Source: an uncultured Lachnospiraceae bacterium
GTDB taxonomy: Bacteria; Bacillota_A; Clostridia; Lachnospirales; Lachnospiraceae
DNA length: 9,320 bases
Assembly: GCA_900553635.1 (NCBI GenBank)
Contig: USDU01000088.1
Span: 1 to 9,320 of the forward strand
Direction of reading: 5' to 3'
Part shown: positions 5,852 through 9,320 of the stretch, in pieces
How the letters are laid out: every line of letters starts with the position of its first letter
How positions within the stretch are numbered: position 1 is the stretch's first letter
Notes under the pieces: generated by a model
Told to the model about the DNA's origin: nothing
What the model saw: the letters and a program-made list of their open reading frames with translations, nothing else
Database searches by the model: none
Translations under genes and position numbers: made by a program

Positions 5852-8119
5852 TTATTGTAAATAAGCATGTACCCGAAAGTCTTTCCCATCACTTTCCACC
5901 GTAATGGCTCCACACTCTGTCGTCTGCAAAATTTTGCTGCCCGCCGCATCCAGCCGTTCCAGCGCCTCCCTGTGCGGATGCCCGTAGGAGTTATCCCTTC
6001 CGCAGGAAATCAGGGTCAGGCGCGGCTTCACTGCCTCTAACCACGCTTCGCTGCCGGAGGTTCTGGATCCGTGATGCCCGGCTTTCAGAACCGCAAAGCC
6101 GTATGGCGGCCATTCCTTGCCGCCATGCTTCTGCTCCCGCTCCAGAATCTCCCGCTCTCCCGTCTCTTCCAGATCCCCGGTCAGCATCACCGAAAACTCC
6201 TGATACCGAAGCGCCAGCACCACAGAGGCTTCATTCACATCCGCGTAGGCTTTCGTCCCATCCGGATGCAGGCAGGTTAGTTCTGTCAAACCATCCCGCA
6301 GCACCGCCCCTTTCTCAATTTTCTGCACTGTCACGCCGCTTTCCCGGGCATTTTCCATCAGCCGCTGCCCCTTTTCCTCTTCCATGGAGCGCCCGGATAA
6401 AAGCAGCGTACCAATCCGCAGACCGCCGGGCTCCGACGCAGTCTCCAATAGCTCCTTTATGCCGGAAATATGGTCTTCATCCGTATGGGTTACCACAATA
6501 TAGTCCAATCTTCCGACTCCTTCCGATTTCAAAAAGGGCAGAATCCGGTAGGTTCCCACCTTCGTCACACTGGTACTGCCGCCGTCAATCAGAATCGTCG
6601 TTCCGGCTGCGGTCCGCAGGTAGATGCCGTCGCCCTGCCCCACATCCAGCATCACCAGCTGAAAACCGGAATGCAGCCGCAGTGTCAGGAAAAGCAATAA
6701 AATCCCAAGCACTGCCGCGCTGCCTGCCTGCAGGATCCGCCGGTGCGGCTCCGCCCGCTCCGCTTCTTCCTGCCGGATATCCGGATCGTTTATCTGCCCC
6801 ATTCTTCGTTTTTTCCGCTCTTTCAGTTGATAACGCCAGAACAGAAAAACAACCAGTCCTGTGTAATATCCCGCCATCTGCCAGATCTTTGGCTGTCCAC
6901 AGGTAAACACCGCTCCGGGAAGCCGAAGCGATGCCGTTCCCAGCCGCTCATAGAATTCCAGAATTGCCCCACATAGAAAAGCCGGAGCACGCGCCACGCC
7001 CGGCAGCACAAAGCTTATCCCCACAGCCAGAATTCCTGTGAACATCACCACGGTCATCAAAGGAAGCACCACCAGATTTAACAGCGTCCCATACAGCGGA
7101 ATTTCGCTGTAAAAATATTCCAATACAGGCAGGGTCATTATCTGAATGGAAAGGCTCAAAAGCAGCGGTTCCACCCGTTTCGCCCATCTGCGGTTCTTTG
7201 GCAGAAACAATGCTTTCAGGGCCGGGAAAATCAGGCCGATGCCTGCCACGGCTCCGAAGGACAACAAAAATGAGGCGCTGCGCACATACAGTGGCTGCCG
7301 CAAAAGCAGCAGAATTGCCCCAAAGGCCAGGGCCGTCAGCATATCATAGCTTTTCCCCAGCATTTCCCCGATTATCAGAAGCGCGAACATCACCACAGCC
7401 CGGCAGGCAGAGGTTCCCATACCGGTCAGAAAGCCGTAAAACAGTACGACAAAAAGAGATAACGCTCCCGAGCTTCGCAGTGAACCGCCCATTTTCCTTA
7501 AAAAACGGTAAAGCGTCATGCCAAATACGGATACATGCAGGCCGGAGATAGCCAGCAGATGGGAAATGCCGCTTTTCTGGTACAGGCTTTTGGTCTCCGC
7601 CTCCAGATCTGTCTTATTTCCCAGCAGCATGGCCTCCAGGACGCCGCTTTTGTCCACAGGAAATAAGCCTCGGACACGGGCGCTTAAGCTCTCCTGCAAT
7701 TCATACAGTAATTGCGCCATCCACCGCACATCGTCCCGGATGACCGTCGCATCCTTCGCATAGCATAATAGCCCGATTCCCTTTGTCTGATAATAGAGTT
7801 TTGCGTCAAACTGCCCCGGATTGGTGGGAGCTTCCGGCTTTCGTATTTTAAAATGATTCTCAATTCGTATGGTATTGCCGATAGAAACTGAAGGTTCGGC
7901 TTCGAAGGACACTAGGATGATCCCGGCGTCCGGATAATTGGTTTTGGTAAGCCAGACAGTCATGCCGCCCGGTTCCATCCGGCAGATGGTGCCGGTGAGA
8001 ATCTCCGGATGAGCTGTGGCATCCGGTGAAGCTTTTCTGAAAAGCTCCGCCGGAAAACACAGCAGCACCACTGCAAGGGCAAGCGCCGTCAGACATAAAG
8101 GCCGCTTTCTTATTTTCAT
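5852..8119 (-). CDS. comEC: ComEC/Rec2 family DNA-uptake channel protein with metallo-beta-lactamase domain
   Basis: ComEC carries single-stranded DNA through the cytoplasmic membrane in natural transformation. The 755-residue protein shows all three expected parts: an N-terminal membrane segment (about 9-24) with an OB-like domain (about 38-128, including PGQFDAKLYYQTKGI); the multi-helix competence domain with HLLAISGLHVS (187-197) and about nine membrane segments to about 430; and a C-terminal metallo-beta-lactamase-like domain (about 485-755) with LDVGQGDG (491-498), HTDEDH (H545, D547, D549, H550), a GDL aspartate (D649), HHGS (682-685) and YGHPH (712-716). Probable metal ligands are therefore intact, consistent with a nuclease role in degrading the non-transferred strand. 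GGAG stands only three bases before the ATG at 8119, a short spacing. It follows the GerMN lipoprotein by 52 bases in the same direction. Length is normal and no frame break was seen, so it is probably functional, although competence is rarely shown in such bacteria. Confidence 0.96.
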   Translation of the reverse strand: MKIRKRPLCLTALALAVVLLCFPAELFRKASPDATAHPEILTGTICRMEPGGMTVWLTKTNYPDAGIILVSFEAEPSVSIGNTIRIENHFKIRKPEAPTNPGQFDAKLYYQTKGIGLLCYAKDATVIRDDVRWMAQLLYELQESLSARVRGLFPVDKSGVLEAMLLGNKTDLEAETKSLYQKSGISHLLAISGLHVSVFGMTLYRFLRKMGGSLRSSGALSLFVVLFYGFLTGMGTSACRAVVMFALLIIGEMLGKSYDMLTALAFGAILLLLRQPLYVRSASFLLSFGAVAGIGLIFPALKALFLPKNRRWAKRVEPLLLSLSIQIMTLPVLEYFYSEIPLYGTLLNLVVLPLMTVVMFTGILAVGISFVLPGVARAPAFLCGAILEFYERLGTASLRLPGAVFTCGQPKIWQMAGYYTGLVVFLFWRYQLKERKKRRMGQINDPDIRQEEAERAEPHRRILQAGSAAVLGILLLFLTLRLHSGFQLVMLDVGQGDGIYLRTAAGTTILIDGGSTSVTKVGTYRILPFLKSEGVGRLDYIVVTHTDEDHISGIKELLETASEPGGLRIGTLLLSGRSMEEEKGQRLMENARESGVTVQKIEKGAVLRDGLTELTCLHPDGTKAYADVNEASVVLALRYQEFSVMLTGDLEETGEREILEREQKHGGKEWPPYGFAVLKAGHHGSRTSGSEAWLEAVKPRLTLISCGRDNSYGHPHREALERLDAAGSKILQTTECGAITVESDGKDFRVHAYLQ

Positions 8120-8165
8120 TCACTCCAAATCATATTCGCAGAACCGCTAAAATGACCGATTCATG

Positions 8166-8183
8166 CAGAGGCTATTCCCTCTG
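8166..8183 (-). other. Small hairpin overlapping the stop codon of the GerMN lipoprotein gene
   Basis: On the minus strand CAGAGG-GAATAG-CCTCTG gives a perfect 6-base-pair stem with a 6-base loop that contains the TAG stop. No U-run follows, so termination is unlikely. It may influence message stability or coupling between the lipoprotein and comEC genes, or be chance. Confidence 0.25.
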
Positions 8184-9128
8184 TTCGATAATATCCAGAT
8201 TCCGTTCATAGATGGTATCCAGCCGCATACTCTCCTTGTAGACCAGATCCGTCTCTCCATTGACCAGAATCTGTACCTTGCTGATTCCCGACAGCTCCGT
8301 CAGGGAATCCACAATGGAGTAGATGGTAACTGCCTCTGTTACATTGTATCCCTGCTCCAGGAATCCATCGTTCAGGTTTACATAACAGATTCCATCTTTC
8401 GTAGAGATACTTAAGATTTTCGTACCGGAGGGCAGGGTCGGGTAATCCGTATCCTTGGACACCGGGCCCCGAATCAGGCTCTCCACCACCAGCTTCTCCA
8501 CAGAAATATTACTGCTGCCGGTCACATTGACCTTTTCCTTCACCAGCTTGTCCCCGCTCTTATTGGCAAAATACAGGGTCAGTGTAGTGACGGTCTCCTC
8601 ATTGATGGCGTCGCCGGTGTTTTCCACAAAGCTGTCCGCGTTCATCTGTCCCACCGGATTTTTGTTCAAATCCATCAGAGGATTATCCCCAATCAGAAAT
8701 GACACATACTCCACATCCGGAATCTGGCAGAGCGTCCGCACCACTGCGGAGCGGCAGAGAATCTCCCGAATCCAATCCATATCCTGATAAGCCGGATCGA
8801 AATGCAGGGTCAGCTGCCCATTGTCCAGCGTATAATCTGTCACAAAAACGCTGTCTGTCAGCACAGCTTCCAGGGAACCGCCCTCCGGCGTCGTGGCAAG
8901 CTTCTTGAGCAGCTCCTGAATCAATCCGTCTGTATCCTTTGCCTCCGGCTGATAATTCACTGTCGCCGTAGCTGTTTCATCTTTATTCAGATAATAGATC
9001 TGATATCCTTCTTCGTCTGTTTTTGCCTCTGTATTTTCCTTTTTCTTACAGCCACCCAGCAGTGCCAGAAGCAGTAAAAGGCTCAGAAGCCCACACAGAC
9101 GGATACTCTGTTTTCTCTTTTCTTTCAT
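8172..9128 (-). CDS. Lipoprotein with two GerMN domains
   Basis: A 318-residue secreted protein anchored to the outer face of the cytoplasmic membrane. A basic start (KEKRK), a hydrophobic stretch (11-24) and a lipobox LGGC with C27 mark it as a lipoprotein. Two repeats of the GerMN fold follow: about 42-160, including VFVTDYTLDNGQLTLHFDP, and about 180-300, including ILSISTKDGICYVNLNDGF and IVDSLTELSGISKVQILVNG. GerMN domains occur in GerM of sporulating bacteria and in LpqB of actinobacteria; their ligand is not clearly known, with a peptidoglycan or protein contact assumed. AGGAG (9135-9139) lies six bases before the ATG at 9128. The gene begins 14 bases after the sensor kinase stop, so the two are almost surely co-transcribed, and a role in sensing or modulating the kinase at the cell envelope is a reasonable inference. 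A spore-specific GerM role is the alternative. Confidence 0.88.
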   Translation of the reverse strand: MKEKRKQSIRLCGLLSLLLLLALLGGCKKKENTEAKTDEEGYQIYYLNKDETATATVNYQPEAKDTDGLIQELLKKLATTPEGGSLEAVLTDSVFVTDYTLDNGQLTLHFDPAYQDMDWIREILCRSAVVRTLCQIPDVEYVSFLIGDNPLMDLNKNPVGQMNADSFVENTGDAINEETVTTLTLYFANKSGDKLVKEKVNVTGSSNISVEKLVVESLIRGPVSKDTDYPTLPSGTKILSISTKDGICYVNLNDGFLEQGYNVTEAVTIYSIVDSLTELSGISKVQILVNGETDLVYKESMRLDTIYERNLDIIEQRE

Positions 9129-9142
9129 TCCTTGCTCCTGTC

Positions 9143-9320
9143 TCAGGCAATATAATTCAGCGGAATTCGTACCGAGAAGGTAGTTCCCACACCCACCTCA
9201 CTGGATACCTTGATAGCCCCTTTGTGAACCAGCACCGCGCTTTTCGCGATGGCCAGTCCCAGTCCTGTTCCGTCTATCTCGCTGGAATGGGACTTATCCA
9301 CCCGGTAAAACCGCTCAAAG
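9143..9320 (-). CDS. Sensor histidine kinase, C-terminal end only
   Basis: Only the last 58 residues are in the window; the gene enters from the right edge. They contain the end of the HATPase domain: the F-box FERFYRVDKSHS, the glycine-rich G2 box GTGLGLAIAK, and a closing strand region GVGTTFSVRIPL ahead of the stop at 9143-9145. These are the ATP-binding parts of an HPK-type two-component sensor kinase, probably membrane-bound and paired with a response regulator encoded further upstream. The stimulus cannot be told from this part. The GerMN lipoprotein follows after 14 bases, in one operon. Confidence 0.93.
   Translation of the reverse strand, partial: FERFYRVDKSHSSEIDGTGLGLAIAKSAVLVHKGAIKVSSEVGVGTTFSVRIPLNYIA

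Noticed and set aside
6103..6906. Plus-strand open frame of 267 codons antisense to comEC
   Set aside because: Pro/Ser/Ala/Arg-rich composition without any domain; the ComEC metallo-beta-lactamase motifs lie on the opposite strand.

Overview
The window looks like chromosome from a spore-forming Firmicute, most likely a Clostridia/Lachnospiraceae-type gut anaerobe. The reasons are the spore genes gpr and spoIIP, strong AGGAGG-type ribosome binding sites, GTG and TTG starts, a DUF6110-type small protein, and the gene neighbourhood around comEC, holA, rpsT, gpr and spoIIP, which is a familiar Firmicute arrangement. No rRNA, tRNA, CRISPR array, insertion sequence or long repeat was seen. No gene-free stretch exceeds about 200 bases.

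Left part (1-2128, minus strand): a two-gene operon of a small one-helix membrane protein (DUF6110-like, GxxxG helix, acidic tail) followed 4 bases later by a metal-type P1B-ATPase cut by the window edge. The ATPase carries SCALK where CPC is usual and has an arginine-rich, cysteine-poor N-terminal domain. The operon has its own promoter and, upstream of it, a near-perfect Fur-type palindrome. Together these resemble the fez (ferrosome) loci, which make membrane-bound iron-storage organelles. This is the most interesting part of the window.

Middle part (2129-5847): spoIIP (engulfment peptidoglycan hydrolase) and gpr (germination protease) run leftward as a likely sporulation operon, with a small hairpin between them. 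Divergent from gpr is rpsT (ribosomal protein S20), with a near-consensus promoter, a palindromic leader, a TTG start and a textbook terminator. It is followed by holA (DNA polymerase III delta subunit).

Right part (5852-9320, minus strand): comEC (DNA uptake channel) converges on holA with only four bases between stop codons. Upstream of comEC are a lipoprotein with two GerMN domains and the last 58 residues of a sensor histidine kinase. These three are probably one transcription unit (kinase, lipoprotein, comEC). Kinase plus GerMN lipoprotein recalls the mtrB-lpqB pairing of actinobacteria.

Functional names rest on reading motifs by eye; no database search was run.
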